A DNA stretch of 64,000 nt. Source: Bacteroidota bacterium (lineage in GTDB: Bacteria; Bacteroidota; Bacteroidia; Bacteroidales; TTA-H9). The position numbers and the translations under genes are program-made. Position 1 is the stretch's first letter; each line of letters opens with the position of its first letter. Below, piece by piece: positions 26,975-36,226 of the stretch. The notes under the pieces are model-generated. The model was not told the DNA's origin. It made no database searches and saw only the letters and a program-made list of their open reading frames with translations. The stretch is from the NCBI GenBank assembly GCA_003250395.1, contig QKGM01000038.1:310001-374000 (forward strand). The letters are read 5' to 3'.

Positions 26975-28366
26975 TCAAATGTGAACCACTTCACCATAAG
27001 CCGCAGCCATCGCCTCCATTACTGCTTCGGATAGCGTAGGATGCGGGTGAACAGTATCGATGATTTCCCGCCCGGTGCTTTCGAGCTTGCGGGCAGCAAC
27101 AATTTCGGCGATCATTTCGGTTACATTTTCGCCGATCATATGAGCACCTAAAATTTCACCATACTGTGCATCGACGATTACTTTCACAAACCCGTCTTTG
27201 GCTCCTGCTGCGCTTGCTTTACCGGAAGCAGTGAATGGGAATTTACCCACTTTAATTTCGTGTCCTGCCTCGCGTGCAGCTTTCTCAGTCATCCCAACTG
27301 AAGCAATTTCAGGGGATGTATAGGTACAGCCCGGGATATTGCCGTAATTGAGTGGTTCGGGATGATGACCGGCAATCTTTTCAACACAGATTATCCCTTC
27401 GTGCGAAGCTACATGAGCAAGGGCGGGGCCATGAACTATATCACCGATAGCATAATATCCGGGTATATTCGTGCTATAATAATCGTCGACAGTAATTTTC
27501 CCTTTCTCATGGGCAATTCCGACTTCTTCAAGGCCAATGCCCTCGAGATTGGTTGTTACGCCAACGGCAGATAATACGATCTCTGCCTCAACTGTTTCTT
27601 CTCCTTTTTTGGTTTTGATGGTAACCTTGCAGAGATCGCCAGTTGTGTCGACATGTTCAACCGAGGCATTTGTCATCACTTTGATACCGGCTTTTTTAAA
27701 CGACCGTTCGAGTTGTTTTGATACCTCTTCGTCCTCAACCGGAACTACAAAGGGGAGGAACTCAACCAGAGTTACTTCTGTTCCTATAGCATTATAGAAG
27801 TGAGCAAATTCAGAGCCAATAGCCCCTGAACCTACTACAACCATTGATTTGGGCTGTCGGGGAAGGGACATGGCCTGACGGTACCCGATTATTTTTTCAC
27901 CATCCTGTTTAAGGTTAGGAAGTTCGCGTGAGCGGGCTCCTGTTGCGATGATGATGCTTGATGCCTGGTATTCTGTTACCTGGCCGTTTTCATCGGTTAC
28001 TTCAACAACCTTTCCCGGCTTGATTTTACCGAAGCCTTTGAGGTGGTCAATTTTGTTTTTCTTGAACAGATATTGGATGCCGTTGCTCATTCCGGCAGCC
28101 ACGTCACGGCTCCGTTTAACAATTCCTTCGAAATCGGCTTTAACGGTTCCTTCTATGTTGATGCCATAGTTGGCTGCGTGAGATGCATACTGGAATACCT
28201 GGGCACTCTTGAGAAGAGCCTTGGTTGGAATACAGCCCCAATTGAGGCATATACCTCCAAGTTCGGCACGTTCAACGACGGCAGTTTTCAACCCAAGCTG
28301 GGAGCCACGGATGGCCGCCACGTATCCACCGGGGCCACTGCCTATCACTATCAGATCGTAATTCAT
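26975..28366 (-). CDS. lpdA: Dihydrolipoyl dehydrogenase (E3)
   Basis: E3 reoxidises dihydrolipoamide of 2-oxoacid dehydrogenase or glycine cleavage complexes with NAD. The 463-residue flavoprotein has the FAD Rossmann motif IVIGSGPGGYVAA (residues 7-19), the redox disulfide GGICLNWGCIPTK (Cys40, Cys45), the NAD-binding VVVGSGAIGSEFA (about 178-190), the second FAD motif YYAIGDIVHGPALAH, and the C-terminal HPHPTLSEAVMEA with the catalytic His. It lies 64 bp downstream of the Lrp-type regulator on the same strand. No E1 or E2 gene is nearby. Confidence 0.96.
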   Translation of the reverse strand: MNYDLIVIGSGPGGYVAAIRGSQLGLKTAVVERAELGGICLNWGCIPTKALLKSAQVFQYASHAANYGINIEGTVKADFEGIVKRSRDVAAGMSNGIQYLFKKNKIDHLKGFGKIKPGKVVEVTDENGQVTEYQASSIIIATGARSRELPNLKQDGEKIIGYRQAMSLPRQPKSMVVVGSGAIGSEFAHFYNAIGTEVTLVEFLPFVVPVEDEEVSKQLERSFKKAGIKVMTNASVEHVDTTGDLCKVTIKTKKGEETVEAEIVLSAVGVTTNLEGIGLEEVGIAHEKGKITVDDYYSTNIPGYYAIGDIVHGPALAHVASHEGIICVEKIAGHHPEPLNYGNIPGCTYTSPEIASVGMTEKAAREAGHEIKVGKFPFTASGKASAAGAKDGFVKVIVDAQYGEILGAHMIGENVTEMIAEIVAARKLESTGREIIDTVHPHPTLSEAVMEAMAAAYGEVVHI

Positions 28367-28430
28367 ATTGTGGATTATTTAATGTTATTTCAGGGTGCGA
28401 AAGTAACAATTTGAGGGCAATAAAGTTTCA

Positions 28431-28901
28431 TTACTCTACCGGTAAGTGTCGCTCAAATCCTTCCTGAAGCGAAATAAAAGTCTCGGTATAGGTGATTTCA
28501 GGAATCGATTGTATCTTCCCGACTATAATTTGTTTGAGGTGTTCGTTGTCGCGGCTGTATATTTTGATGAGAAGCGAGTATTTCCCGGTGATGTGATGGC
28601 ATTCAACGATTTCGGGTACCTGCATGATTCTTTGAAAAACTTCTTCATGTGTACGCGTAGCCGAAAGATTGATCTGTATCCCGATGAAAGCACAGGTCAT
28701 GTAACCTAATCCCCTTGCATGGACAAGTAACTGGGATCCCCTTATGACACCTGCTTCTTCCATCCGTTGAATTCTTTGATGGATAGCCGCTCCTGAAACG
28801 TGGCAGTGGCGCGCTATTTCAAGATAGGGTGTACGGGCATTGGAGGTAAGTAATGTAAGTATCCGGCGGTCGAGGCTATCAAGTTGAAAGTTGTTTCCCA
28901 T
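28431..28901 (-). CDS. Lrp/AsnC family transcriptional regulator
   Basis: A 156-residue feast/famine regulator. The start at 28901 (MGNNFQLDSLDRRIL) is chosen over 29036 because the family begins with this helix. The AsnC-type helix-turn-helix is at about residues 10-60 (ILTLLTSNARTPYLEIARHCHVSGAAIHQRIQRMEEAGVI) and the RAM ligand-binding domain at about 70-145 (VPEIVECHHITGKYSLLIKI). It is divergent from methionine gamma-lyase across 191 bp, so it probably controls that gene and itself in response to an amino acid such as methionine or leucine (inference). Confidence 0.92.
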   Translation of the reverse strand: MGNNFQLDSLDRRILTLLTSNARTPYLEIARHCHVSGAAIHQRIQRMEEAGVIRGSQLLVHARGLGYMTCAFIGIQINLSATRTHEEVFQRIMQVPEIVECHHITGKYSLLIKIYSRDNEHLKQIIVGKIQSIPEITYTETFISLQEGFERHLPVE

Positions 28902-28930
28902 AATTTTTTTAATTGTATAACGATTTGTTG

Positions 28931-28938
28931 CAAAAATA
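28931..28938 (-). promoter_or_regulatory. -7 promoter element of the Lrp-type gene
   Basis: On the minus strand the site reads TATTTTTG, an exact TAnnTTTG match, about 30 bp upstream of the ATG at 28901. Confidence 0.4.
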
Positions 28939-29021
28939 TCTGTTTTGGTTACAGATTTTAAAAAAAATGTTAATATTTGTCCGAATTGATCTAAAATGAG
29001 TATTGTTTCGTTTCTGAATGA

Positions 29022-29029
29022 TATTTTTG
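29022..29029 (+). promoter_or_regulatory. -7 promoter element of methionine gamma-lyase
   Basis: TATTTTTG matches TAnnTTTG and lies 63 bp before the ATG at 29093; a TTG at 29003 is closer than usual (16-base spacer). It is in the divergent control region with the Lrp-type gene. Confidence 0.35.
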
Positions 29030-29092
29030 TGCACACGATTGCAGAATCTGGCTGACCTGTTTTTAATATTTACCCGGTAAAAAAAGTTACAG

Positions 29093-30292
29093 ATGAAATT
29101 CGACGCCGTTAGTAATGTATTCGATCTGCTACAGTTTGGTGAATTTGGCGATGTTAACCCAAGCATCACTGATTCGGCCACCTATACTTTTATGCAGGCA
29201 AAGACGATGACCGAGACCTTTGAAGGAACAGCAGAAGGGTGCTTCCTTTATTCACGACACTGGAATCCGAGCAACAAGTTTCTGGCAGATGCTCTGGCTG
29301 CAATGGAAGGAACTGAAAGTGCCTGGGTCACCGGAAGCGGGATGGGCGCCATAACATGTACTATTCTCCAGATTTGTAAGTCGGGTGATCACATCATCAG
29401 CAGCAGGACGATTTATGGAGGGGCCTTTGCCTTTATGCAGAACTGGCTGCCCAAATATAACATTGAAGTTACATTTGTTGATCCGACCAATCTCGATGAG
29501 GTAAAGGCTGCGATAAAGCCGAATACCAAAATGATTTATACCGAAACCATGACCAACCCACTGTTGCAAATCAGTGATATTCCGGCATTAGCCTCAATCG
29601 CTGACAATAATGGGATAAAACTCGTAGTCGATAACACCTTCACACCGTTGATGGTTGCTCCGGCACAGTTAGGTGCTCACATCGTTGTATACAGTCTGAC
29701 CAAATTTATTAATGGAAAGAATGACTGTGTTGGCGGGGCTATTTGTGCTCCTGCAGAGTTTATCAATGCGCTCTCAAATGTTAACGATGGCACCGCTATG
29801 TTATTAGGCCCGGTGCTTGATCCGCTTCGTTCCTCATCAATTTTAAAGAACCTTCACACACTGCACATACGTATGCAAAAGCACAGCCAGAACGCCATGT
29901 ATCTGGCTGAACGCTTTCGCGAAAACAACCTGACCTTCCTGTATCCCGGCATGTCTGATCACCAGGGTCATACGGTACTTAAGAAAATGATGAACCCTGA
30001 TTTTGGATTCGGGGGGATGATAGCTATTGATCTGAAAACAGCTGAGAAGGCTTCAGCTTTCATGGAGTTGATGGAAAACAAAGGGGTAGGATATCTCGCT
30101 GTCAGCCTTGGTTATTTTAAAACTCTGTTCAGCAATTCAGGTAAGTCGACTTCTTCCGAAGTCCCTGAAGAAGAACAGCAAAAGATGGGTCTCTCAGCAG
30201 GCCTGGTTCGTTTTTCGATGGGGCTCGATCATGATATAGAGCGTACATGGCAGAAGATTAAATCCTGTCTGGTTGAGTTAAAGATAATTTGA
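29093..30292 (+). CDS. Methionine gamma-lyase-type PLP enzyme (Cys/Met metabolism family)
   Basis: A 399-residue PLP-dependent lyase of the cystathionine/methionine gamma-lyase family, which cleaves methionine to methanethiol, 2-oxobutyrate and ammonia, or related C-S substrates. Visible hallmarks are YSRHWNPSNKFLADALAAMEG, ASGMGAI-like VTGSGMGAITCT, VVDNTFTPLMVAPAQLGAHIVVYS and the PLP lysine in SLTKFINGKND (Lys204). The C-terminal VRFSMGLDHDIERTW corresponds to the family VRLSVGLE motif. The divergent Lrp-type regulator supports a role in amino-acid catabolism. Cystathionine gamma-lyase or homocysteine-forming activity cannot be excluded. Confidence 0.85.
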   Translation: MKFDAVSNVFDLLQFGEFGDVNPSITDSATYTFMQAKTMTETFEGTAEGCFLYSRHWNPSNKFLADALAAMEGTESAWVTGSGMGAITCTILQICKSGDHIISSRTIYGGAFAFMQNWLPKYNIEVTFVDPTNLDEVKAAIKPNTKMIYTETMTNPLLQISDIPALASIADNNGIKLVVDNTFTPLMVAPAQLGAHIVVYSLTKFINGKNDCVGGAICAPAEFINALSNVNDGTAMLLGPVLDPLRSSSILKNLHTLHIRMQKHSQNAMYLAERFRENNLTFLYPGMSDHQGHTVLKKMMNPDFGFGGMIAIDLKTAEKASAFMELMENKGVGYLAVSLGYFKTLFSNSGKSTSSEVPEEEQQKMGLSAGLVRFSMGLDHDIERTWQKIKSCLVELKII

Positions 30293-30314
30293 TTTGTTTT
30301 ACTTTTTCTTTCCA

Positions 30315-30357
30315 AGCTGCTGGCGGTCCTGAACACAAGGGCCGCCGCGGCTGTTTT
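30315..30357 (+). terminator. Terminator after methionine gamma-lyase
   Basis: A long GC-rich stem of about 14 bp with one bulge (left arm 30315-30329, right arm 30339-30352) is followed by GTTTT. It separates the lyase from bcp. Confidence 0.65.
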
Positions 30358-30389
30358 AAGAGGTATCGAACATATAAATAATTTGAACT

Positions 30390-30842
30390 ATGGTATTATT
30401 AAAACCTGGTGATCCGGCACCAAATTTCTCCGGTACCGATCAGAATGGAAATATTGTTTCCTTAAGTGATTATAAGGGGAGTAAGTTGGTTGTTTACTTC
30501 TACCCAAAGGCAAATACACCCGGATGTACGGCAGAATCGTGTTCTCTTTCAGATAATTATGAATCGCTGTTAGCCCGGGGTTACAAAGTAGTTGGGGTAA
30601 GTGCTGATACAGTGAAGTCACAGAAAAGCTTCTCGGATAAGTTTGGATTTCGTTTTCCTCTTCTGGCTGATACCGAAAAAACGATTATTAAAGCCTATGG
30701 TGCATGGGGGGCGAAAAAAATGTATGGCAGGGAGTATGAAGGGATCATGCGATATACTTTTCTCATCGATGAGGAGGGAATTATATCAGATGTAATCCGG
30801 AAAGTAGATACGAAGAATCATGCTAAGCAGATTCTCGGGTGA
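30390..30842 (+). CDS. bcp: Thioredoxin-dependent thiol peroxidase (Bcp/PrxQ)
   Basis: A 150-residue peroxiredoxin that detoxifies hydroperoxides. The active site KANTPGCTAESCSL has peroxidatic Cys46 and the resolving Cys51 five residues later, the 2-Cys PrxQ pattern. VVGVSADTVKSQKSF and FPLLADTEKTIIKAYG are typical. The length is normal. It is preceded by a terminator, so it is probably transcribed alone. Together with tpx it gives two peroxiredoxins within 7 kb. Confidence 0.95.
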   Translation: MVLLKPGDPAPNFSGTDQNGNIVSLSDYKGSKLVVYFYPKANTPGCTAESCSLSDNYESLLARGYKVVGVSADTVKSQKSFSDKFGFRFPLLADTEKTIIKAYGAWGAKKMYGREYEGIMRYTFLIDEEGIISDVIRKVDTKNHAKQILG

Positions 30843-31090
30843 TTAGAGCTTTTAATTGAGATAAAGAGACTGGTCTATAATGTCAAATAGAACCCAAATG
30901 TCTGAATTTTGGAATTATTTAATCCGAAAAAGCTTCTTTTTAGGTATTCATGATTTTTTTAATTTTATTAATTGTTTGTATAACAAAGATATATGGAAAA
31001 TATATAAGGTGTGATGCGATTTTTGGTGCTATTATTGTAATGGCTTGTGCAGAAATTTTTAGTTAGAACCATTATTTAATTTTATATCTC

Positions 31091-33067
31091 ATGAACCGTT
31101 TCTCAATTTATCTGCTTTCATTATTGGTTCCGGCCATGTTGTTTTTGACATCCTGTAAGAAAGATGAAGTGCCTGAACAGGTATCAGACAGTGAATCTTT
31201 GTCGCTTAACGTTAACAACGATGGAGCCTCCCTTACGGCAGAGAGGGTTCGTTACATGTATACCCCGGTATTTGATACGGCTTATCAATCGTTTTTCCCT
31301 ATGATTAACGGGGGGTATAAGTTTTCACCATTGGTACCGACAGCCGGACCTGATCATATTTTCTATCTGGTTGCCGAAGTTGAATCTCCGGTCAGGAGCG
31401 GAAATCGGACTTTGAGTGCTACTCATGTTTCCGTGAACGGTAACAGAGCTTATGTAAGCTATCACTATAATGAACCCGATGGAGCACCCATGTCGGCTGA
31501 TTTATACGAAGGAGAGATAGTTATGCTTGATATTACCAATCCGCGGGTTCCAGTGATTCTGGAGTCGGCTACTTCTTCAAGAGCTGATTTCAATACCATG
31601 TTTCTCGATTATGAGACATCAGGATCACAACGTCGTTTATGGATTGGTGCCACAGATTATGGAGTGGGCGGAGCTGTTTTTCAGTTGAACCTTGTGAATG
31701 AAAATATACCAGTTAATGCATCACTTATCCGGACAAAAACTCCTCCGGGTAAATCAGTAAACGGACTGGTTCGATCTGCCGATTGGCTGTATGCAACTGC
31801 AGGCCGTACAGCAGGTGGTGTATTTGCCCTGAACGTGAACAATAACCTGGCCATCGATACTGTCCACGAATTCACAAATGCAAAATATGCTGCAGCCTCA
31901 GGAATTGACCTTGGCAGCAAACATGTGGTTCTTAAGAGTGGTGATAATGCTGAAATATTGGTTTATGCAGTTGGGCCGGTTCATACACTTTTAAACTCTT
32001 TTTCGATTGGCAGTATCCAACCTGAGAACGGAAAGTCGGGGATTTTTGTTAAAGATAATGTAGTCTGGGTTTCAATGGGTCATAATGGTTTAAAAGCATT
32101 TGACCTGAACACCGGAGCAGTTGTATATACGCTTTCTCCAGCCAATATGTCGGAAGAGTCAATCACAAATGGTGTAGCTCTGGATGATGATTATGTTTAT
32201 GTTGCCAATGGATCGGGAGGTATGTATCTCTGCCGGATTGTTCCCGGACAGGAGGAACTCGAAATTCTGGGCGTGTACTGGTATGGTGCTTCTGCGAACT
32301 ATATAACAGCAGCCGATGGCTATATTTTTATTGCCAATGGTCGCGAGGGACTTAAGATATTAAAGAAGGGACAGCCAGGTGATTATGATGTTATTTGTGA
32401 TTATGACGACCAGGGTCTGCCTGAATGCCTTGAACCGAATCTTGATCCTTTATGTCCGGATTTGTTGTCGCACATCAGTGCTGCACTACCTGAGAATCAG
32501 AACGCTTTAAGCGCTCATCCTGAGTTTTTTGCAAATCCGAATAGAAACCTTGTGTTAACAGCTCCGGCAACTGTTTATGTTACCTTTATTGACGAAGGGG
32601 CAGACTGGAAAAACTCTCTTGGTGTATATAATTACGATAATGCTACACCTCCTGCAAGTATCGTTGATTTTGTTGCATCGAAAATGTTGATCTACCCCAA
32701 TGCCTCGAAACAGGGATTTGGAGGAAGCCTGTTACCAGGTAACTATATACAGCTTTTAGGCAGTTTCCCTGCCGGAACATCAATTGGATCCTTTTTAGTG
32801 GCCGATGGCTGGCAGGGGATTTCACCGGCTTATCCAACCGGGCTTTCTGAGGGGTATTATACTCACTATACCGATAAAGATTTTAACCAGACCCCCGGTA
32901 CTCAGCAATCGTTGTTGTTCTATGATGCTGGCTGCGATGCTATCATTCTTACCTTTGAGGATATTTTAACCACATCCGGTGGAGACAAGGATTTCAATGA
33001 CTGTATCTTTAAGATAATCGTTGATCCTCCTTCAGCAGTGAATACAGCAGTGTTGAATCAATTGTAG
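31091..33067 (+). CDS. DUF4114 domain lipoprotein with beta-propeller-like repeats
   Basis: A 658-residue envelope lipoprotein: the signal sequence ends in LTSCKKDE, giving lipobox Cys at about residue 22, followed by an acidic stretch that can promote surface exposure in Bacteroidota. Residues about 100-420 contain repeated LVIVD/propeller-like segments (THVSVNGNRAYVSYHY, EIVMLDITNPRVPVIL, GVALDDDYVYVANGSGGMYLC, YIFIANGREGLKIL). Residues about 550-650 form a DUF4114-like domain ending in ILTFEDILTTSGGDKDFND and CIFKI. Ligand and function are unknown. It is transcribed alone, with a terminator before recA. Confidence 0.8.
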   Translation: MNRFSIYLLSLLVPAMLFLTSCKKDEVPEQVSDSESLSLNVNNDGASLTAERVRYMYTPVFDTAYQSFFPMINGGYKFSPLVPTAGPDHIFYLVAEVESPVRSGNRTLSATHVSVNGNRAYVSYHYNEPDGAPMSADLYEGEIVMLDITNPRVPVILESATSSRADFNTMFLDYETSGSQRRLWIGATDYGVGGAVFQLNLVNENIPVNASLIRTKTPPGKSVNGLVRSADWLYATAGRTAGGVFALNVNNNLAIDTVHEFTNAKYAAASGIDLGSKHVVLKSGDNAEILVYAVGPVHTLLNSFSIGSIQPENGKSGIFVKDNVVWVSMGHNGLKAFDLNTGAVVYTLSPANMSEESITNGVALDDDYVYVANGSGGMYLCRIVPGQEELEILGVYWYGASANYITAADGYIFIANGREGLKILKKGQPGDYDVICDYDDQGLPECLEPNLDPLCPDLLSHISAALPENQNALSAHPEFFANPNRNLVLTAPATVYVTFIDEGADWKNSLGVYNYDNATPPASIVDFVASKMLIYPNASKQGFGGSLLPGNYIQLLGSFPAGTSIGSFLVADGWQGISPAYPTGLSEGYYTHYTDKDFNQTPGTQQSLLFYDAGCDAIILTFEDILTTSGGDKDFNDCIFKIIVDPPSAVNTAVLNQL

Positions 33068-33106
33068 TAAAAAGATTCGTATTATCTCCTTCGGGGATAT
33101 ATCAGA

Positions 33107-33140
33107 GAAAAAGCACCGATAATGAGTCGGTGCTTTTTTT
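33107..33140 (+). terminator. Terminator after the DUF4114 lipoprotein
   Basis: A 9-bp stem AAGCACCGA/TCGGTGCTT (33111-33119 and 33127-33135) is followed by a T run. Confidence 0.85.
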
Positions 33141-33150
33141 ATCTGGTATA

Positions 33151-33183
33151 TTGAGGATTATTAAATGGGTTTGATTATCTTTG
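33151..33183 (+). promoter_or_regulatory. recA promoter
   Basis: TTG (33151-33153), 22 bases, then TATCTTTG (33176-33183), an exact -7 match. The leader to the ATG at 33238 would be about 50 bases. No recognisable LexA-type operator was found. Confidence 0.5.
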
Positions 33184-33237
33184 GAAACATCCAAGTGCCA
33201 TTTTATACGTCATTTTTATATTAAAAATCAGAATATT

Positions 33238-34254
33238 ATGAAAGAAAAAGCTGAGGTAGCACCCAACAATGAGAGATTGCAGAAGTTAAAAGCGCTGGAG
33301 GCAACCATCGGAACAATAGAGAAGAGTTATGGTAAGGGCAGTATCATGAGGTTGGGAGAGCATGTGGCCGAAGCCGTTGCGGTGATTCCTACTGGAAGTA
33401 TTGCCCTTGATGCTGCTCTCGGCGTTGGTGGATTACCAAAGGGCCGGATTATCGAAATATACGGGCCTGAGTCTTCGGGAAAGACTACACTGGCCCTGCA
33501 TGCAATTGCTCAGGTTCAGAAACAGGGAGGGATAGCTGCCTTTATTGATGCTGAACATGCCTTTGACAGGTATTATGCAGCGAAGCTCGGTGTAGACATT
33601 GAAAACCTGTTTGTTTCACAACCTGACTATGGTGAGCAGGCTCTTGAAATTGCCGATAGCCTGATCCGTTCAGGTGCCATAGACCTGCTGGTCATTGACT
33701 CTGTAGCAGCATTGACACCGAAGAGTGAAATAGAAGGAGAGATGGGTGACTCCAAAGTTGGATTACAGGCCAGACTTATGTCGCAGGCTCTTCGTAAACT
33801 CACAGCCAATATCAGCCGTACAAAATCGTGTCTGATTTTCATCAATCAATTGCGCGAAAAGATAGGTGTTATGTTTGGCAACCCTGAAACCACAACCGGT
33901 GGTAATGCCCTTAAGTTTTACGCATCAGTGAGGTTAGACATCAGGAGATCAAGCCAGATTAAAGATGGAGATGCAGTGACGGGTAACCGTGTAAAGGTTA
34001 AGGTTGTGAAGAATAAGGTAGCTCCGCCATTCCGCCAGGCAGAATTTGACATTGTTTACGGTGAAGGTATTTCTCTTAGCGGCGAGATTGTAGATCTTGG
34101 TGTCGAGATGAATATTATCAAGAAGAGTGGGTCATGGTTTAGTTATGGTGAAACAAAATTAGGTCAGGGACGTGAGGCTGTGAAGCAGCTTTTGACAGAT
34201 AATCCGGAACTAAGTGATGAGATTGAAACCCTGATCAGACAGAATCTGAAATAG
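33238..34254 (+). CDS. recA: Recombinase RecA
   Basis: RecA forms filaments on single-stranded DNA for homologous recombination and repair. The 338-residue protein (start at 33238, [10 protein letters not shown], rather than the upstream 33181) has Walker A GPESSGKT (residues 76-83), [37 protein letters not shown] with loop L1 following, the L2 region [33 protein letters not shown], and a short C-terminal domain. It has its own promoter and terminator. Confidence 0.98.
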   Translation: MKEKAEVAPNNERLQKLKALEATIGTIEKSYGKGSIMRLGEHVAEAVAVIPTGSIALDAALGVGGLPKGRIIEIYGPESSGKTTLALHAIAQVQKQGGIAAFIDAEHAFDRYYAAKLGVDIENLFVSQPDYGEQALEIADSLIRSGAIDLLVIDSVAALTPKSEIEGEMGDSKVGLQARLMSQALRKLTANISRTKSCLIFINQLREKIGVMFGNPETTTGGNALKFYASVRLDIRRSSQIKDGDAVTGNRVKVKVVKNKVAPPFRQAEFDIVYGEGISLSGEIVDLGVEMNIIKKSGSWFSYGETKLGQGREAVKQLLTDNPELSDEIETLIRQNLK

Positions 34255-34271
34255 TCTTTCTTGTATAACAT

Positions 34272-34307
34272 AAAAAAGGCGGTTTGATGATCCAAACCGC
34301 CTTTTTT
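34272..34307. terminator. Bidirectional terminator between recA and the VOC gene
   Basis: GGCGGTTTG/CAAACCGCC (34278-34286 and 34293-34301) flanked by A6 on the left and T6 on the right, so it can serve both convergent genes. Confidence 0.9.
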
Positions 34308-34325
34308 ATGTTATAGTTTTACTAA

Positions 34326-35039
34326 TCAGGCTGTAAACAGGAACATATGGTACCCAGCCGGTGATTCAAGTACAGCATCAGTAATGCCTGTCTTACAGGG
34401 TGATTCGAGTTCGTAAGATATCGGAACACCTAATTCTTTAACGAGTTTTATCCGGTCTTTCATGTCTTTTTCGAAGTAGGTGAGGGCAGGGGTTCTGAAA
34501 GGATGGTCGACAGTTCCCCGGCGATAAACTCCTACTTTAATCCATTCGTCTGAAAGGGTTACCCAGTTTTCTTCTTCAGGCTTGCCGTAGATGACCTGAT
34601 ATCCCGCTTTTTCCCAGAAAGAAATTGTTTCTTCGAATCGATCAGTTTCAAGGCTCAGTTCAAAGAAATTACCACAAAGACCAATGGCTGATCCTTTCAA
34701 AGGTTTTTGTGAAAAATCAGGGCATGCCAAAAAGGTCAGACATGTACCTGAAGCATCCCGTGCACTCATTCTGTCTGGCCCCTTTCCCGGGTGCAGTACA
34801 GAGAGTCCCGGATAAGATGCTGCTAACTCTTGCGGGTCATTGCAGAGATAGACCACCCCAACCGAAATGTTGTCGGAAGTCGAGAGTGAAAGCATGAAGG
34901 TTCCATCGGTAAGATAAAGATCACCCGGAATAGGACCTTCAACTGTTTCCATACCAATGCTCCGGAAAAACTGTCCTGAGACTGCTAAATCCTTCACTTT
35001 TAGATGAACCATTACACCTTTTACTTCAGATCGCTTCAT
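34326..35039 (-). CDS. VOC (glyoxalase/bleomycin resistance-like) family protein
   Basis: A 237-residue protein with two VOC-type beta-alpha-beta-beta-beta modules: the first from MVHLKVKDLAVSGQFFRSIGMETVEG, the second from GLCGNFFELSLETDRFEETISFWEKAGYQVIYG. These folds bind a metal in glyoxalases and dioxygenases, but too few conserved ligands can be placed to assign a reaction. No signal peptide is present. It lies 17 bp after the GH3 lipoprotein gene on the same strand, and may be cotranscribed with it. Confidence 0.75.
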   Translation of the reverse strand: MKRSEVKGVMVHLKVKDLAVSGQFFRSIGMETVEGPIPGDLYLTDGTFMLSLSTSDNISVGVVYLCNDPQELAASYPGLSVLHPGKGPDRMSARDASGTCLTFLACPDFSQKPLKGSAIGLCGNFFELSLETDRFEETISFWEKAGYQVIYGKPEEENWVTLSDEWIKVGVYRRGTVDHPFRTPALTYFEKDMKDRIKLVKELGVPISYELESPCKTGITDAVLESPAGYHMFLFTA

Positions 35040-35056
35040 AATTCTAATAGGGTTAG

Positions 35057-36226
35057 TTAATTCAATCGGCGGTGCAATTTAGTAATTCTATCGTAAGAAA
35101 GTGCAATCCTTGCAGGGGAAATTCTCCCTTCATGTACCATTTTTTCTATTATATCGATTGCCTGTGACGCTATCTGGGGATTGTATTCGGTCACATTATT
35201 TGAGAAAATCAGGATATCTACCCCGGCATCAATGGCTTTAAAAATTGCGGTTTCGATATCCCAGTTTTGTGTTATTGCTCCCATCATCATATCATCGGAA
35301 ACAATAACCCCATTAAAATTCAGAGAGTCGCGTAAGATATGTTGAAGTATGTTTTTTGACAGTGTCGCCGGATAAATAGAATCGAGATGTGCATTGAAGA
35401 CATGCGCAGTCATGATGAGGTCGCATTTACCTGATTGGATCAGGCGTCTGTATGGTTCCAGTTCTACAGGTTTCCATGTTTCGGTAATATCTGTAAAACC
35501 TGCGTGAGAATCTCCGGTTGCACTGCCATGCCCTGGAAAGTGTTTGTAAGTTGTGAGAACGCCTGCTTGTTGCTGTTTTTCGTAGAAAACGGAGGCCATT
35601 TTAGTTACTAGGTCCGGATCTGCAGAGAAACTTCTACCGAGTTTCCCGATCACCGGACACTCTGGATTAATATTAAGGTCGACCACTGGTGCGAAGTTTA
35701 GATTAATACCGGTCGACTTTACCATCTCAGCTATTCGGGAGGCGTAGAAGGAAGTAGAATCAGGGTTATTTAATGTTCCGAGATACTGAGCGGTTACAGT
35801 AGGAGGGTATCCATACATGGTTTTCAGCCGGTTGACTTTGCCCCCTTCCTGATCTATCCCTATCAGCAGAGGAGCAATAGCTGCATTCCTGAGGTTAGCA
35901 ACTAATTGAGTAACTTGCTCCCGTGAACTGATGTTTCTTGGCCTGGAATGATTTACAGCATCATATTCATAAAGAATAATTCCACCTACCCCTAACTGTG
36001 TAACCAGTGAGGTCATCTCTTCATTAAGAACAGGACCGGTACCTCTTACCCCGATCATTAGCATCCGTGCAATTTGATGTCGAAGTGTTGGAGGTTGCGA
36101 ATCATTATCATCAGTACAAGCCTGAGATCCTGCAATGCAAATAGGAATTAACAACAACAGGGTTGTGGTAAAACGCCTGCTTTTGGGTTTATTTATTCGG
36201 TTTTTCTTCCAGAAAGGTAATATCAT
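35057..36226 (-). CDS. Glycoside hydrolase family 3 (NagZ-like) lipoprotein
   Basis: A 389-residue enzyme resembling beta-N-acetylhexosaminidases that cleave GlcNAc-anhydroMurNAc in peptidoglycan recycling. Family motifs are LLIGIDQEGGKVNRL, KHFPGHGSATGDSHAG (with the His of the catalytic His-Asp pair, about residue 243) and FNGVIVSDDMMMGAI, where the first Asp of SDD is the expected nucleophile. Unlike cytoplasmic NagZ it has an N-terminal secretion signal (TTLLLLIPICIAGSQACTDD) with a plausible but weak lipobox at the Cys. It overlaps the 3' end of the upstream protease gene by 38 bases, so translation is probably coupled. Confidence 0.85.
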   Translation of the reverse strand: MILPFWKKNRINKPKSRRFTTTLLLLIPICIAGSQACTDDNDSQPPTLRHQIARMLMIGVRGTGPVLNEEMTSLVTQLGVGGIILYEYDAVNHSRPRNISSREQVTQLVANLRNAAIAPLLIGIDQEGGKVNRLKTMYGYPPTVTAQYLGTLNNPDSTSFYASRIAEMVKSTGINLNFAPVVDLNINPECPVIGKLGRSFSADPDLVTKMASVFYEKQQQAGVLTTYKHFPGHGSATGDSHAGFTDITETWKPVELEPYRRLIQSGKCDLIMTAHVFNAHLDSIYPATLSKNILQHILRDSLNFNGVIVSDDMMMGAITQNWDIETAIFKAIDAGVDILIFSNNVTEYNPQIASQAIDIIEKMVHEGRISPARIALSYDRITKLHRRLN